Shown: piece after piece, positions 17,934 to 28,039 of the stretch | Layout of the letters: each line of letters starts with the position of its first letter | How positions within the stretch are numbered: the first letter of the stretch is position 1 | DNA from: Rhizobiales bacterium Ga0077537 | Lineage (GTDB): Bacteria; Pseudomonadota; Alphaproteobacteria; Rhizobiales; Hyphomicrobiaceae | DNA: 64,000 nt | Reading direction: 5' to 3' | Assembly: GCA_001464955.1 (NCBI GenBank) | Contig: LNEM01000009.1 | Coordinates: forward strand, 372,001-436,000 | The notes under the pieces: generated by a model | What the model was told of the DNA's origin: nothing | What the model saw: the letters and a program-made list of their open reading frames with translations, nothing else | Database searches by the model: none | Program-made: the position numbers and the translations under genes

Positions 17934-18998
17934 ATGATCGAGACGGCGTGGAGCCTTCCTGTCGCCGGGCTTCTAATCGGTAGCGCCTATGGTTGGCTCG
18001 TGCATTGGTCGGGGTTCTGCACCATGGGCGCCATCAGCGACGTGGTGCTCATCGGTGATTGGCGACGGATGCGGACGTGGGCCATGGCGATTGCCGTCGC
18101 CATCCTGGGGACGCAGGTGCTGGTGCTCGCGACCGGGCTCGACGTCCGCGCGACGGGGTATCTCGAGCCGCGCATCGCTGGTTTCGGGCAGTTGGTCGGC
18201 GGGGTGTTGTTCGGCTTCGGCATGGTGTTCGCCGGCGGGTGCCTGTCGCGCAATCTGGTGCGCGCCGGTGGCGGGGATCTGCGCGCGCTTCTGGTGGTCG
18301 CTGCTGCGGCCATCGTTGCCACGTCGAGTTTCCAGGGTCCGCTGGCACCGTTTCGCGATGTGCTCCGCGAGATCGGCACGTTCCAGGTCACCGGTTCGGG
18401 ATCGGGGCTCGGCGACGTCTTCGCGTCGCTGACCGGCGTCGAGGCGCGGCACGCGGCCGCGCTCGTCGGGTTCGGGCTCGCGTCGGGCCTCGCCCTCTGG
18501 TGCCTTCGATCGCGAGGCGCTCGCGGGGCGGCCGGGCTTCTTGCCGCAGGCGTCGGCCTTGGCGTCCTCGTCGCGATCGGGTGGGCTGTGACGGCTTCTC
18601 TCGGTGATCCGTTCAAGCCCCAGCCGCAAGGCCTGCAGAGCCTGACGTTCGTCGGACCGTCGGCGCGGGCGCTGGCCTGGCTCACGGGCAGTGGCGGACT
18701 GGATTTTGCCGTGGCGCTGGTGCTCGGGACTTTGCTCGGCGCGGGGGTGGCGGCCCTTGGTTCGGTTCAGTTCCGGGTGCGGGTGTTCGCGAACGGAAGC
18801 GACCTCGCACGATCGGCTCTGGGTGCCGTTCTCATGGGGTTCGGTGGTGCGACGGCTGCCGGATGCACCATCGGGCAGGGGCTCAGCGCGTTTTCCGTTC
18901 TCTCCGTCGGAGGCCTGATCACGACGGCCGGATTGATCGCGGGCGCGCGTCTGGGCCTCGTGGCGATGGACGTTCTCGTCGGCGACGACGGAGAGTGA
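17934..18998 (+). CDS. YeeE/YedE-family sulfur (thiosulfate) transporter
   Basis: A 354-residue polytopic membrane protein of the YeeE/YedE family, whose characterised member TsuA imports thiosulfate through a line of conserved cysteines. Three are visible: Cys29 in HWSGFCTMGA, Cys103 in FAGGCLSRNLVR and Cys311 in AAGCTIGQGLSA. The protein looks like two internally similar halves. Thiosulfate or another reduced sulfur compound is the likely substrate, in keeping with soxYZ at the left edge and tusA at 28.8 kb. No tusA-like gene is directly adjacent, unlike the common yeeE-yeeD pair. The start at 17934 has only a weak RBS. Confidence 0.82.
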   Translation: MIETAWSLPVAGLLIGSAYGWLVHWSGFCTMGAISDVVLIGDWRRMRTWAMAIAVAILGTQVLVLATGLDVRATGYLEPRIAGFGQLVGGVLFGFGMVFAGGCLSRNLVRAGGGDLRALLVVAAAAIVATSSFQGPLAPFRDVLREIGTFQVTGSGSGLGDVFASLTGVEARHAAALVGFGLASGLALWCLRSRGARGAAGLLAAGVGLGVLVAIGWAVTASLGDPFKPQPQGLQSLTFVGPSARALAWLTGSGGLDFAVALVLGTLLGAGVAALGSVQFRVRVFANGSDLARSALGAVLMGFGGATAAGCTIGQGLSAFSVLSVGGLITTAGLIAGARLGLVAMDVLVGDDGE

Positions 18999-19028
18999 GC
19001 GGCAAGAGACCCAATTCCGTGCCGCTCG

Positions 19029-19061
19029 ACGCCCCTTGGGGAGAGGGTCAGGGTGAGGGGA
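19029..19061. repeat. Copy of a dispersed-type GC-rich repeat (CCCCTTGGGGAGAGGG family)
   Basis: The intergenic stretch contains a CCCCTTGGGG palindrome followed by GAGAGGGTCAGGGTGAGGGG. Strings of this form recur between genes in many high-GC alphaproteobacteria, so this looks like one unit of a dispersed repeat. Only one copy was noticed in this window. It sits between the convergent yedE and gltA genes, a typical place for such elements. Confidence 0.5.
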
Positions 19062-19088
19062 GCTGCACGTCAGAACCGTCACGAGAAC

Positions 19089-19112
19089 GGGCGCCCCTCG
19101 CAAGGGACGCCC
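19089..19112 (-). terminator. Hairpin between convergent yedE and gltA
   Basis: GGGCGCCCCT and AGGGACGCCC form a 10-bp stem with one mismatch around a 4-base loop. It lies just past the gltA stop on the minus strand, followed by GTTCTC, a poor U-tract. It may terminate gltA and, from the other side, yedE. Confidence 0.5.
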
Positions 19113-19136
19113 GCTGATCATGGAGGAGTTTCGACT

Positions 19137-20456
19137 TCAGCGCTTTTCGATGGGCGTCATGTCGCGTTGTGCGGGGCCGATGTAGAGCTGGCGCGGACGG
19201 CCGATCTTCTGCTCCGGGTCCTCGATCATTTCCTTCCACTGCGAGATCCAGCCGACGGTGCGGGAGACCGCGAACAGCGGCGTGAACATCGAGACCGGGA
19301 AGCCGATCGCCTTCAGGACGATGCCCGAATAGAAATCGACGTTCGGGTAGAGCTTCTTTTCGACGAAGTAGTCGTCCTGGAGCGCGATGCGCTCGAGTTC
19401 CATCGCGACCTTCAGCATCGGCTCGTTCTTGATGCCGAGCAGATCGAGCACCTCGTGGCAGGTCTCCTGCATGACCTTGGCGCGCGGGTCGTAGTTCTTG
19501 TAGACGCGGTGGCCGAAGCCCATCAGGCGGACGCCTTCGGACTTGTCCTTGACGCGCTTGACGAAGTCCGCGACGTGGTCGACCGAGCCGACCTCCTCGA
19601 GCATCTTGAGTGCCGCCTCGTTGGCGCCGCCGTGCGAGGGACCCCAGAGGCTGGCGATGCCGGCCGCGATGCAGGCGAACGGGTTGGCGCCGGACGAGCC
19701 GGCGAGGCGCACCGTCGACGTCGAGGCGTTCTGTTCGTGGTCGGCGTGCAGGATCATGATCTTGTCGAGGGCCTTGGCGACCGTCGGGTTGACCACGTAG
19801 GGCTCGCATGGCACGGCGAAGCACATCTGGAGGAAGTTCGACGCCATGTCGAGGTCGTTACGCGGATAGATGAACGGTTGGCCGATCGAGTACTTGTAGG
19901 CCATGGCCGCGATGGTCGGCATCTTCGCGATCAAGCGATGCGAGGCGATCATGCGGTGGGTAGGGTCGTTGATATCCGTCGAGTCGTGATAGAAGGCCGA
20001 CAGCGCGCCGACGACGCCGCACATGACGGCCATCGGATGGGCGTCACGACGGAAGCCGGTGAAGAACCGGGTCATCTGCTCGTGCACCATCGTGTGGCGC
20101 GTGATCGTGTTGTCGAAGTCCTTGAGCTGGGCCTTGTTCGGCAACTCGCCATTCAGGAGCAGGTAGCAGACCTCGATGAAATTCGACTGATCGGCGAGTT
20201 GCTCGATCGGATAGCCGCGGTAGAGGAGGACGCCTTCCTCGCCGTCGATGAACGTGATCTTCGACGAGCAGTTGGCCGTCGACGTGAAGCCGGGATCGTA
20301 GGTGAAGCAACCCGTGTCGCGGTAGAGTCGCGCGACGTCGATGACATCGGGACCAATCGAGCCCGATCGGACCGGCATCTGGATCTGCTTGTTATTGATG
20401 ATCATCGTCGCCGCCCGGCTGGCGTCAGACGTCACTGTCCCGGCCTTCTCGCTCAT
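19137..20456 (-). CDS. gltA: Citrate synthase
   Basis: Condenses acetyl-CoA and oxaloacetate to citrate at the entry of the TCA cycle. The 439-residue length is that of the large, NADH-regulated type II enzymes. Active-site regions are visible: the His in [13 protein letters not shown], the second His in [13 protein letters not shown] and the catalytic Asp region after it; [14 protein letters not shown] is also conserved. The ATG at 20456 follows GAAGGAAAG; the ORF upstream is open but not citrate-synthase-like. It follows gltX on the same strand after 239 bp and so probably has its own promoter. Confidence 0.96.
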   Translation of the reverse strand: MSEKAGTVTSDASRAATMIINNKQIQMPVRSGSIGPDVIDVARLYRDTGCFTYDPGFTSTANCSSKITFIDGEEGVLLYRGYPIEQLADQSNFIEVCYLLLNGELPNKAQLKDFDNTITRHTMVHEQMTRFFTGFRRDAHPMAVMCGVVGALSAFYHDSTDINDPTHRMIASHRLIAKMPTIAAMAYKYSIGQPFIYPRNDLDMASNFLQMCFAVPCEPYVVNPTVAKALDKIMILHADHEQNASTSTVRLAGSSGANPFACIAAGIASLWGPSHGGANEAALKMLEEVGSVDHVADFVKRVKDKSEGVRLMGFGHRVYKNYDPRAKVMQETCHEVLDLLGIKNEPMLKVAMELERIALQDDYFVEKKLYPNVDFYSGIVLKAIGFPVSMFTPLFAVSRTVGWISQWKEMIEDPEQKIGRPRQLYIGPAQRDMTPIEKR

Positions 20457-20469
20457 CGTGTCTTTCCTT

Positions 20470-20514
20470 CGATCCCTGCGCCCACGATCCTTGCACCCAC
20501 GACCTGGGGCGCCA
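20470..20514 (-). repeat. Imperfect 15-bp tandem repeat in the gltA leader
   Basis: Two near-identical 15-mers (20470-20484 and 20485-20499, differing at two positions) and a third, degenerate copy (20500-20514) lie directly upstream of the gltA ribosome-binding site. Read on the minus strand each good copy carries an AGGATCG or GGGATCG core, similar to the sequence next to the real RBS. They would be in the 5' untranslated region of the mRNA. Confidence 0.6.
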
Positions 20515-20695
20515 TTCCTGCCGTCCTTCACAAGCACCCGTGGCAACACGGCGATGGATCGTCGGTCGTCCGGACTTATGCAGGCTACCACACTCTATCC
20601 CGCACAGCAGCATGACGAAAAGGGGCGTCATCCCCGATCATGCGAATTTGTCCTAATAACGCCGCGGTGGCCCGCAGAGCGGAGCGTGGGAGCGA

Positions 20696-22144
20696 TCACT
20701 CCGTAGTCTGATCAATTATCCGCGCCAGCGCTTCCTCGCGCCCTAGAACGGCCATGACGTCGAAGACGGGCGGGGAGACGGTCCGACCCGACAGGGCTGC
20801 CCGCAGTGGCTGGGCCGCCTGGCCGAGCTTGAGACCGTTCGCTTCTGCGAAGGCGCGGACGGTCGCCTCGAGGGCCGGGGCGGTCCACTCGGTGACATCG
20901 GCAAGCGCCGCATGGAGGCTCGCGAGCGTCGATCGGGCCGGCGCGTCAAGCAACGCCGACGCCTTGGGATCGAGCTGCAGCGGCCGGGTGGCCGAGAGGT
21001 AGGCCATGCCGTCGATGAGGTCGAGGAGTGTCCTGGCGCGCTCGCGCAGGCTCGGGAGCGCCGCCTCGACCCGGTCCCAGCCGATGGCGGAGAAGCGCTG
21101 CTCCAGTTCGGCGCCGGCGGGCAGGTGGGGTATCAGCGCGCGGAGCGCGGCGGCGAGGTCGGGGACCGCCGACTGTCGGATGTAATGGCCGTTGAGGTCG
21201 GCCAGCTTGGCGAAGTCGAACCGGGCGGGGCTCTTTCCCACGTCGGCGACGTCGAACCACGCGATGGCCTGCTCGGTCGAGAAGATCTCGTCGTTGCCGT
21301 GGCTCCAGCCGAGCCGCACGAGGTAATTGCGCAGCGCCGCCGGCAGGTAGCCCATGGCACGGTACTCCGAGACACCCTGGGCGCCGTGGCGCTTCGACAG
21401 CTTGGCGCCATCGGGACCGTGGACGAGCGGAATGTGGGCGAAGGCGGGCAACTCCCAGCCGAGCGCATCGTAGACCTGCGTCTGGCGGGCGGTGTTGGTC
21501 AGGTGATCGACGCCGCGGATGACGTGACTGACGTCCATGTCGTGGTCGTCGACCACAACCGCGAAATTATAGGTCGGCGCGCCGTCCGAGCGCAGGATGA
21601 TGAGGTCGTCGAGATCCTTGTTCGGGAAGACCACGTCCCCCTGCACCAGATCGGCCACCTGAGTGTCGCCGTCGCGGCGTGTCTTCAGGCGGATCGAGGG
21701 CTTGACGCCGGCCGGCGCGTCTTCGGGGTTGCGATCACGCCAGGGGCTCTCGATCACCTGCGGCCGGCCATCGGCCTTGGCCGCCTCGCGCATCGCGTCG
21801 AGTTCGGCGGGCGTCAGATAGCAGCGGTAGGCGAGGCCCTTCGCCAGCAACTCGCCGGCGACTTCTCGATGGCGGCCGGCGCGCGCGAACTGGTAGAGCG
21901 GCTCACCGTCCCATTCGAGGCCGAGCCAGCGGAGGCTGTCGAGGATCTCGGCGACGTGCTCGGGCTTCGAGCGTTCGCGGTCGGTGTCCTCGATGCGCAG
22001 CAGGAAGCGGCCGCCGGTGTGACGCGTGTAGAGCCAGTTGAACAGCGCCGTGCGGGCGCCGCCAATGTGGAGCGTCCCGGTCGGTGAGGGCGCGAAGCGC
22101 GTCACGACGGGGCGAACGGAAGATCCTCTGGCGGCATTTGTCAT
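20696..22144 (-). CDS. gltX: Glutamyl-tRNA synthetase
   Basis: Charges tRNA-Glu (and possibly tRNA-Gln where the amidotransferase route is used). This class I synthetase shows the HIGH-type signature in [20 protein letters not shown] and the KMSKS-type loop as KLSKRHG. Length (482) is normal. The ATG at 22144 gives the conventional N-terminus, but its RBS is weak and the start overlaps that of a possible comEC start on the other strand. Position between comEC and gltA is typical of Hyphomicrobiales. Confidence 0.95.
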   Translation of the reverse strand: MTNAARGSSVRPVVTRFAPSPTGTLHIGGARTALFNWLYTRHTGGRFLLRIEDTDRERSKPEHVAEILDSLRWLGLEWDGEPLYQFARAGRHREVAGELLAKGLAYRCYLTPAELDAMREAAKADGRPQVIESPWRDRNPEDAPAGVKPSIRLKTRRDGDTQVADLVQGDVVFPNKDLDDLIILRSDGAPTYNFAVVVDDHDMDVSHVIRGVDHLTNTARQTQVYDALGWELPAFAHIPLVHGPDGAKLSKRHGAQGVSEYRAMGYLPAALRNYLVRLGWSHGNDEIFSTEQAIAWFDVADVGKSPARFDFAKLADLNGHYIRQSAVPDLAAALRALIPHLPAGAELEQRFSAIGWDRVEAALPSLRERARTLLDLIDGMAYLSATRPLQLDPKASALLDAPARSTLASLHAALADVTEWTAPALEATVRAFAEANGLKLGQAAQPLRAALSGRTVSPPVFDVMAVLGREEALARIIDQTTE

Positions 22145-24431
22145 GGGGGCCGTCTTCTGTTGTAGGCTGCGCGAGATATTCGGGCCGCGTCTAGCATACT
22201 CGACGGGGCGGGGTAAGGTCGGGGCACATCGGGGGCGGGCCACGCTGGCGCGGTATTCGACATCGTTGCACGGGGCGCTCGCGGGCGAGCAGGATCGGTT
22301 CGTGCTTTGGGTGCCGGTGCTGTTCGGGGCTGGCATCCTCGCCTATCTGAGCGTGCCGACCGAGCCCGGGAGGGGGCCGGTTCTCGCGGCGGCCGCCATC
22401 GGTGTGCTTGTCTGGATCCTATGGCGACGAGGTCTCGCGGCGCTCGTCATCGGGGGATCACTCGCCAGTCTGGTGCTCGGATTTGCCGCCGGAAAGCTCG
22501 CCAGCGACCGGGTGGCGGCACCCGTCGTTCCGGCCGGTCTGCCGCCCGTCAGGGTCGTTGGATGGGTCGAACTCGTGGAGCCGCGCGCGCGGGGCGGCGA
22601 GCGCGTGCTGCTCCGGGTTCATGTCATCGACGGTGTCGCGCCGGAAGTCACGCCGCGGCGCGTCCGCTTTTCGGTGCCGGTCGGGGCGGGGGAGCCGCTC
22701 GTTCCCGGCGCCGCTGTCACGAGCGTCGTTCGCCTTCTGCCGCCGGCGGGGCCTGCCTTGCCCGGGGCCTTCGACTTCGCACGCACCGCGTGGTTTTCGG
22801 GCCTCGGCGGTGTCGGCTCGAGCACGGGACGGCCCATGGCGACGCCGATCGCCGCCCCGTTGCCGCTCGACCTCCGCCTCTGGCTTCCCGTCGAGCGGGT
22901 GCGGCACGCGATCAGCCGGCGCATCACAGCCGCGCTCGATGGTGAGCGGGGGGCGATCGCGAGTGCGCTGATCACGGGGGAACGCGGGGGCATCACGGAG
23001 GCGACCAACGCTGCCTATCGCGACTCCGGCATCTTCCACATCCTGTCGATCTCCGGGCTGCACATGACGGTCTTCGCGGGGGCCGTCTATTTCTCGATCC
23101 GGTTCCTGCTCTCGCTGGTCCCGGCGCTTGCACTGCGCTTCGACATCAAGAAGTGGGCGGCGATGGCGGGGCTTGCCGGGACCGCTGGCTATCTGCTCAT
23201 CTCGGGCGGGTCGCCGCCGGCGGTGCGGTCGGCGGCGATGCTGGCCGTCATGTTTGCCGCCGTACTGCTCGATCGCCCGGCGCTGGCGCTGCGCAACGTG
23301 GCCGTGGCTGCGCTGGTCATTCTTGCGCTGTCACCGCCGAGCCTGATCGATGTCGGTTTCCAGATGTCGTTCGCCGCGGTCGTGGCGCTGATCTCGGGCC
23401 TCGATGCGTGGCGGGCGTGGAGGCTACGGGCCGGTACCGTGGAGACCCGGTCGGCGGGATACGGTTCGGGTGTGGTGCTCGCCTTCGTGGGCTCGATCGC
23501 GCTCACCACGCTGATCGCGACATTGGCCGTAGCGCCCTTTGCCGCCTACTACTTCCACAAGTCCACGCAGTACGGGATCATCGCCAACCTGATCGCGGTG
23601 CCGATCTGCAACCTCCTCGTCATGCCGGCGGCGCTCGCGACGCTCGTCATGATGCCGTTCGGGCTCGAGGCGTGGCCGCTCGCCGTCATGGGGACCGGCA
23701 TCGACGCCATGACCTGGGTGGCCGAGCGGGTTGCCGCCATCCCGGGGGCGATCGTGCTCGTCGCGGCGATCCCGGTCGAGGCGTTCAGTGCCATGGTGGT
23801 CGGCGGATTGTGGCTCTGCCTCTGGCAGTCGAGGCTGCGGCTTTTCGGGCTGGTTCCGATCCTGGTCGGGATCGGTCTCGCGCCGTTTCGCCAGCCACCC
23901 GATGTGCTGATCGGGGGGCGGGGAGAGCTGGTTGCGGTCCGGGATCGTGACGGTCGGCTCGCGGCACTCGAACTCGGCCGGTCGCGGTTCGAACTCGCAC
24001 GCTGGCTGGAGCACGATGGCGATCCGCGCCGGATCGAGGACGTGGTCGGGCAGCGCGCGTTCATCTGTGACCACGACGGCTGCAGCGCGCGATCCGGGGC
24101 CGTGCGGATCGCGGTGGCGAAGCACGCCGCCGCCCTGGAGGCCGATTGCGCCCGGTCCGGTCTGATCATCTGGACCGGTGCCGGCGCGCCCGTCTGCCCG
24201 ACCGGGGGAATCGGGCCGCGCATCGTGACGCGTCGCGATCTTGAGCAGTCTGGAACCCACATCGGCTGGACCAGCGGACCCGGCCTGCGTCTCGTCAGTG
24301 TCGGCGCATTGCGGGGTGTCCGACCGTGGACGGTGCCCGCCTCACCTATCCGGGTGCCGCCGGAAGCCCGGGCGTCGAGCGTACCGGGCGCGCCCGGGCG
24401 CCCGCCTCCAGAGCCCGCGCTCACGCCTTGA
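22143..24431 (+). CDS. comEC: ComEC/Rec2-family DNA-uptake channel protein
   Basis: Predicted inner-membrane channel for single-stranded DNA uptake. An N-terminal hydrophobic pair ([15 protein letters not shown]) is followed by the soluble OB-like domain ([21 protein letters not shown]) and the Competence domain with [34 protein letters not shown] broken across about residues 275-310, then many helices. The C-terminal part lacks the HxHxDH motif of a full metallo-beta-lactamase domain and is a short degenerate remnant, as in many alphaproteobacteria. The start is uncertain: ATG 22143 overlaps the gltX start, and TTG 22266 is an alternative without a good RBS. Confidence 0.85.
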   Translation: MGAVFCCRLREIFGPRLAYSTGRGKVGAHRGRATLARYSTSLHGALAGEQDRFVLWVPVLFGAGILAYLSVPTEPGRGPVLAAAAIGVLVWILWRRGLAALVIGGSLASLVLGFAAGKLASDRVAAPVVPAGLPPVRVVGWVELVEPRARGGERVLLRVHVIDGVAPEVTPRRVRFSVPVGAGEPLVPGAAVTSVVRLLPPAGPALPGAFDFARTAWFSGLGGVGSSTGRPMATPIAAPLPLDLRLWLPVERVRHAISRRITAALDGERGAIASALITGERGGITEATNAAYRDSGIFHILSISGLHMTVFAGAVYFSIRFLLSLVPALALRFDIKKWAAMAGLAGTAGYLLISGGSPPAVRSAAMLAVMFAAVLLDRPALALRNVAVAALVILALSPPSLIDVGFQMSFAAVVALISGLDAWRAWRLRAGTVETRSAGYGSGVVLAFVGSIALTTLIATLAVAPFAAYYFHKSTQYGIIANLIAVPICNLLVMPAALATLVMMPFGLEAWPLAVMGTGIDAMTWVAERVAAIPGAIVLVAAIPVEAFSAMVVGGLWLCLWQSRLRLFGLVPILVGIGLAPFRQPPDVLIGGRGELVAVRDRDGRLAALELGRSRFELARWLEHDGDPRRIEDVVGQRAFICDHDGCSARSGAVRIAVAKHAAALEADCARSGLIIWTGAGAPVCPTGGIGPRIVTRRDLEQSGTHIGWTSGPGLRLVSVGALRGVRPWTVPASPIRVPPEARASSVPGAPGRPPPEPALTP

Positions 24432-24550
24432 CGCTGCGGCTGGCGGACGCCGGGTGATCGAGGGGAAGGCGTTCTCGATGTTCCCGCCAGCGCCGGTCGT
24501 ACGTTCGGGCCGGCGGTCGGCACGACAGGCGCCGGGGGCGCGCAGCCCGG

Positions 24551-25258
24551 TCAGTAGCGGCGCAGAAGGCCGACGAGGCGTCCCTGGACCTTGATCTGGT
24601 CCGGACCGAAGATGCGCGTCTCGTAGGCGGCGTTGGCCGCTTCGAGCGCGATGGCGTTACCGCGCTTCCGGATGCGCTTCAGGGTCGCTTCCTCGTCCTC
24701 GACGAGGGCCACGACGATATCACCGCTCTCGGCCGACTGGGTGCGCTTGATGATCACGACGTCGCCGTCGTGGATGCCGGCGTCGATCATCGAATCGCCA
24801 CGCACCTCGAGGGCGAAGTGCTCACCGTTGCCGATCATGTCGGGCGGGCAGATGACGTCCTGGCTGTGATTCTGGATGGCGCTGATCGGCACGCCGGCTG
24901 CGATGCGACCCATCATTGGAACGGCAATGCCCCCACCGGCCACCGGCACCTCGGCGGGCTTGCGCTCCGGCTGCGCGCGCTGGCCTCCGCCTTCGATCAC
25001 GCTCGGCGTGAAGCCCGTCTTGCGGGCCGTGGGTTCCGTCAGGGCGTCCGGGAGCTTGATGATCTCGAGGGCGCGTGCGCGATGCGGCAAGCGCCGAACG
25101 AAGCCCCGCTCCTCCAGCGCCGTGATGAGCCGGTGGATGCCCGACTTCGATCGGAGGTCGAGCGCCTCCTTCATCTCGTCGAACGACGGGGGGACGCCCG
25201 TCTGCTGCACGCACTTGTGGATGTAGATGAGCAGTTCTTTTTGTTTCGACGTCAGCAT
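24551..25258 (-). CDS. lexA: SOS repressor LexA
   Basis: Represses SOS genes until RecA-ssDNA stimulates self-cleavage. The N-terminal winged helix ([40 protein letters not shown]) joins the S24 peptidase domain. The cleavage-site region is [11 protein letters not shown]; the catalytic pair is Ser156 in RGDSMIDAG and Lys194 in EATLKRI. The 235-residue length with an extended linker is typical of alphaproteobacterial LexA. An exact GTTC-N7-GTTC operator upstream supports autoregulation. Confidence 0.96.
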   Translation of the reverse strand: MLTSKQKELLIYIHKCVQQTGVPPSFDEMKEALDLRSKSGIHRLITALEERGFVRRLPHRARALEIIKLPDALTEPTARKTGFTPSVIEGGGQRAQPERKPAEVPVAGGGIAVPMMGRIAAGVPISAIQNHSQDVICPPDMIGNGEHFALEVRGDSMIDAGIHDGDVVIIKRTQSAESGDIVVALVEDEEATLKRIRKRGNAIALEAANAAYETRIFGPDQIKVQGRLVGLLRRY

Positions 25259-25308
25259 TCTCGCCCCCTTGGCCGCCCACGGAACGCACCGGGACCAGTG
25301 GGCCGCGG

Positions 25309-25314
25309 ATTGTA
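25309..25314 (-). promoter_or_regulatory. Putative -10 element of lexA
   Basis: TACAAT on the minus strand, about 50 bp before the lexA ATG, is a good -10 match. The region where a -35 would fall touches the proximal half of the LexA operator, so bound LexA would block polymerase. No convincing -35 hexamer was seen. Confidence 0.4.
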
Positions 25315-25335
25315 CAAATCGAGAACACGCTAGAC

Positions 25336-25350
25336 GTTCGTGAAGTGTTC
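25336..25350 (+). promoter_or_regulatory. LexA operator (SOS box, alphaproteobacterial type)
   Basis: GTTC at 25336-25339, seven bases, then GTTC at 25347-25350: an exact match to the direct-repeat SOS box GTTC-N7-GTTC of alphaproteobacteria. It lies 78 bp upstream of the lexA start, as expected for autorepression. Confidence 0.85.
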
Positions 25351-25390
25351 CGCAACGAAAATCGGCTCGTTCCGTCGTCAGGGGCGAGCG

Positions 25391-26602
25391 TCAGAAGTCC
25401 AGAAGCAACAGCGGCACCTCGCCGCCACGCTCCACCGCTGCCGCGCCGATGGGTCGAACGATCAGGCAGTCGGCGCCGGCGAGGGGGCGCATGAGCGAGG
25501 AATCCTGGCTCGCTGCCGGGGTGACCTCGAGGGTGCCGTCCGGGGCGCGGCTGGTGGTTCCCCGCATGTAGTGGGCGCGCGGTCCGTTGGCTGTGATGGC
25601 GGTCGTGGTCCGGGCCATGAGGGCTACGTCGGTCTCGGGAGGGAGGCCGCAGAGGGCGCGGATGAGCGGCCGCAGGAAGAGGCGGGCGCAAACGAGGGAC
25701 GAGACCGGGTTCCCCGGCAGTCCGAGGACGTGCTGGGCGCCGAGTTTTCCGTACATCAGCGGCTTTCCCGGCCGCATGGCGATCTTCCAGAAGTCGAGCT
25801 TCATGCCGCGTGACTTCAGAACGGGGCCGACGAGGTCGTGGTCGCCGACGCTGGCGCCGCCGATCGTGACGAGGACGTCGGCGCCTGCGGCGCGGTCGAC
25901 GGCTTCGCCGAGGCTGGTTTCGGTATCGCGCGCGATGCCGAGGAGGCGTGGCGTGCCGCCGGCGGCGCGGACCATGCCGGCAACGCCGAACGTGTTGGAG
26001 CAGACGATCTGGTCTGGTCCCGGCTCGATGCCGGGGAGGACGAGTTCGTCACCGGTCGCGAGGATGGCGACCAGCGGCGGACGACGCACAGGGAGCGTCG
26101 GGTAGCCCATGGCGGCGGCGAGCGTGATGTCGCGCGAGGTCAGTTTCCGGTTGGCTGCGAGAAGCACGTCGGCTGCCGCGAAATCTCCCCCGCGCGGCCG
26201 TATGTGCTCGATGCTGGGCTTGCCTTCACGGACTGTCACGGTCGTGCCGGAGAGATCCGCGTCCTCCTGGATGACGATGGCGTCGGCGCCCGCCGGAACG
26301 GGAGCGCCGGTGAAGATGCGAACGGCCTCGCCCGCTCCGAGCGTGCCGCCGAAACTGCGGCCGGCCGCTGCTTCGCCGATCAGGCGGAGCGTCGCGGGAA
26401 GTGCGGCGATGTCGGCTGCGCGCACGGCGAAGCCATCCATGGCGGAGGCATCGAACGGGGGCTGGGTGCGGCGCGCGGCGAGCGGCTCGGCGAGGACCTG
26501 GCCGTGGGCTGCCAGAAGGTCACGGCGCTCGACGTCGGCGATCGGAGCAGCGGCGGCGAGGATCCTCGCCAGCGCCTCATCTACGGTCAGTGCCGGCTGC
26601 AT
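25391..26602 (-). CDS. moeA: Molybdopterin molybdenumtransferase MoeA
   Basis: Inserts molybdate into adenylylated molybdopterin to give the molybdenum cofactor. The 403-residue protein shows the MoeA order: N-terminal [14 protein letters not shown], the [16 protein letters not shown] motif, [18 protein letters not shown], then TGDELVLPG and the [13 protein letters not shown] and [17 protein letters not shown] motifs of the MPT-binding domain. It starts three bases after the moaC stop on the same strand, so the two are co-transcribed with trpC. Confidence 0.95.
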   Translation of the reverse strand: MQPALTVDEALARILAAAAPIADVERRDLLAAHGQVLAEPLAARRTQPPFDASAMDGFAVRAADIAALPATLRLIGEAAAGRSFGGTLGAGEAVRIFTGAPVPAGADAIVIQEDADLSGTTVTVREGKPSIEHIRPRGGDFAAADVLLAANRKLTSRDITLAAAMGYPTLPVRRPPLVAILATGDELVLPGIEPGPDQIVCSNTFGVAGMVRAAGGTPRLLGIARDTETSLGEAVDRAAGADVLVTIGGASVGDHDLVGPVLKSRGMKLDFWKIAMRPGKPLMYGKLGAQHVLGLPGNPVSSLVCARLFLRPLIRALCGLPPETDVALMARTTTAITANGPRAHYMRGTTSRAPDGTLEVTPAASQDSSLMRPLAGADCLIVRPIGAAAVERGGEVPLLLLDF

Positions 26603-26605
26603 GTC

Positions 26606-27106
26606 TCAGGTCCCCGCCGGCGGCTGGTTCTCGGCCGGGCGCCACGTTCCCGATCGGCCGCCGGTTTTCTCGAGCAGGTGGATCGGACCGATGACCATGG
26701 CTTTGTCCGCCGCCTTCAGCATGTCGTAAATGGTCAGACAGGCCACCGAGACAGCGGTCAGCGCCTCCATCTCGACGCCGGTCTGGCCGGAGACCTTGAC
26801 CTCGGCCGTGACGGCGATGCCGGTGGGGCTCAACGTTGGGACGAGGTCGACGGTGACTTTGGTCAGGAGCAGCGGGTGGCACAACGGGATCAGCTCGTGC
26901 GTGCGCTTGGCTGCCATGATGCCGGCGATGCGCGCCGTCGCGAGGACATCGCCCTTTTTCGCTTCGCCCGTGGTGACGAGCGCCAGCGTCTCCGCCGCCA
27001 TGGCGACAAAGCCCTCGGCGCGCGCGGTGCGGCTGGTGACGGCCTTCTCCGAGACGTCCACCATGCGGGCGGCGCCGGTTTCATCGAGGTGCGAGAGGCG
27101 GCTCAT
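26606..27106 (-). CDS. moaC: Cyclic pyranopterin monophosphate synthase MoaC
   Basis: Second enzyme of molybdenum cofactor biosynthesis, completing conversion of the MoaA product to cyclic pyranopterin monophosphate. The 166-residue protein has [16 protein letters not shown] near the N-terminus, the conserved [15 protein letters not shown] stretch and the [20 protein letters not shown] motif with the catalytic Asp and nearby Lys (KAADKAM). Its ATG overlaps the trpC stop by 4 bp, indicating translational coupling. Confidence 0.95.
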   Translation of the reverse strand: MSRLSHLDETGAARMVDVSEKAVTSRTARAEGFVAMAAETLALVTTGEAKKGDVLATARIAGIMAAKRTHELIPLCHPLLLTKVTVDLVPTLSPTGIAVTAEVKVSGQTGVEMEALTAVSVACLTIYDMLKAADKAMVIGPIHLLEKTGGRSGTWRPAENQPPAGT

Positions 27107-27909
27107 CGGGGCTCCCCTTCGAGAAGGCGGCGGGTCGCGGCGGCGACGTCGGGCTGGCGCATCAGGCTCTCGCCGACGAGGAAGGCACGGACACCGACGG
27201 CCGCAAGCCGGTCGAGGTCGGCGTGCGAGGCGATGCCGCTCTCGCCGACGACGATGCGGTCGGCGGGCACGCGCGGCGCCAGGCGCTCGGTGGTCGCGAG
27301 CGTCGTCTCGAAGGTGCGGAGGTTGCGATTGTTGATGCCGATGAGGCGGCACGGAAGGCGGAGCGCGCGTTCGAGTTCGGCCTCGTCGTGGACCTCGACA
27401 ATGGCGTCCATGCCGTAGGTGCGCGCGGCGCCGGCAAGGCTCAGCGCCGTCGTATCGTCGATCTGCGCCATGATGATCAGGATGCAATCGGCGCCCCAGG
27501 CGCGGGCCTCGGCGACCTGGTAGGTGTCGAGCATGAAGTCCTTGCGGAGCGCCGGCAGGCGCGTCGCCCGGCGGGCCTCCTCGAGAAAGGCCGGCGCTCC
27601 CTGGAACGATGGCGCGTCGGTCAGCACCGAGAGGCACGTGGCGCCGCCCTCTTCGTAAGCGCGAGCCAGTTGCGGCGGATCGAAGTCGGCGCGGATGAGC
27701 CCCCTCGACGGGCTCGCCTTCTTGATCTCGGCGATCAGGGCATAACCGGTCTTCATACGGGTCTCGAGGGCGGCCGCGAACGGGCGCACGGGGGCTGCCC
27801 GGCGGGCGGCCTCCTCAATGGCGGCCGGCGGACGCTCGGCCTTCGCGCGCGCGATCTCTTCCAGCTTGTAGCGGGTGATACGGGCGAGGATGTCGGGGGT
27901 GTCGGTCAT
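27103..27909 (-). CDS. trpC: Indole-3-glycerol phosphate synthase
   Basis: Converts CdRP to indole-3-glycerol phosphate in tryptophan synthesis. This TIM-barrel enzyme of 268 residues shows [47 protein letters not shown] and [15 protein letters not shown], all catalytic or phosphate-binding loops of TrpC. The ATG at 27909 follows AAAGG. It is the first gene of a trpC-moaC-moeA run; trpD and trpG, its usual upstream partners, are absent here, since the next gene upstream is divergent. Confidence 0.95.
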   Translation of the reverse strand: MTDTPDILARITRYKLEEIARAKAERPPAAIEEAARRAAPVRPFAAALETRMKTGYALIAEIKKASPSRGLIRADFDPPQLARAYEEGGATCLSVLTDAPSFQGAPAFLEEARRATRLPALRKDFMLDTYQVAEARAWGADCILIIMAQIDDTTALSLAGAARTYGMDAIVEVHDEAELERALRLPCRLIGINNRNLRTFETTLATTERLAPRVPADRIVVGESGIASHADLDRLAAVGVRAFLVGESLMRQPDVAAATRRLLEGEPR

Positions 27910-28039
27910 GGGCGGGCCTTTGCTGCGGCCCGTTATATACGTCGGCGGCGCGCCCAGCGCCATGGCACTCGACTCGGACGGTCGTCGTGGCTCACAATGC
28001 CGCGTGCATTCGGTTCGTTGTTGCTATCGGAGGTTATGC

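Noticed and set aside
20341-20706. A 121-codon plus-strand ORF antisense to the gltA start and leader
   Set aside because: Covers the gltA N-terminus in antisense; composition is unremarkable and no RBS supports it.
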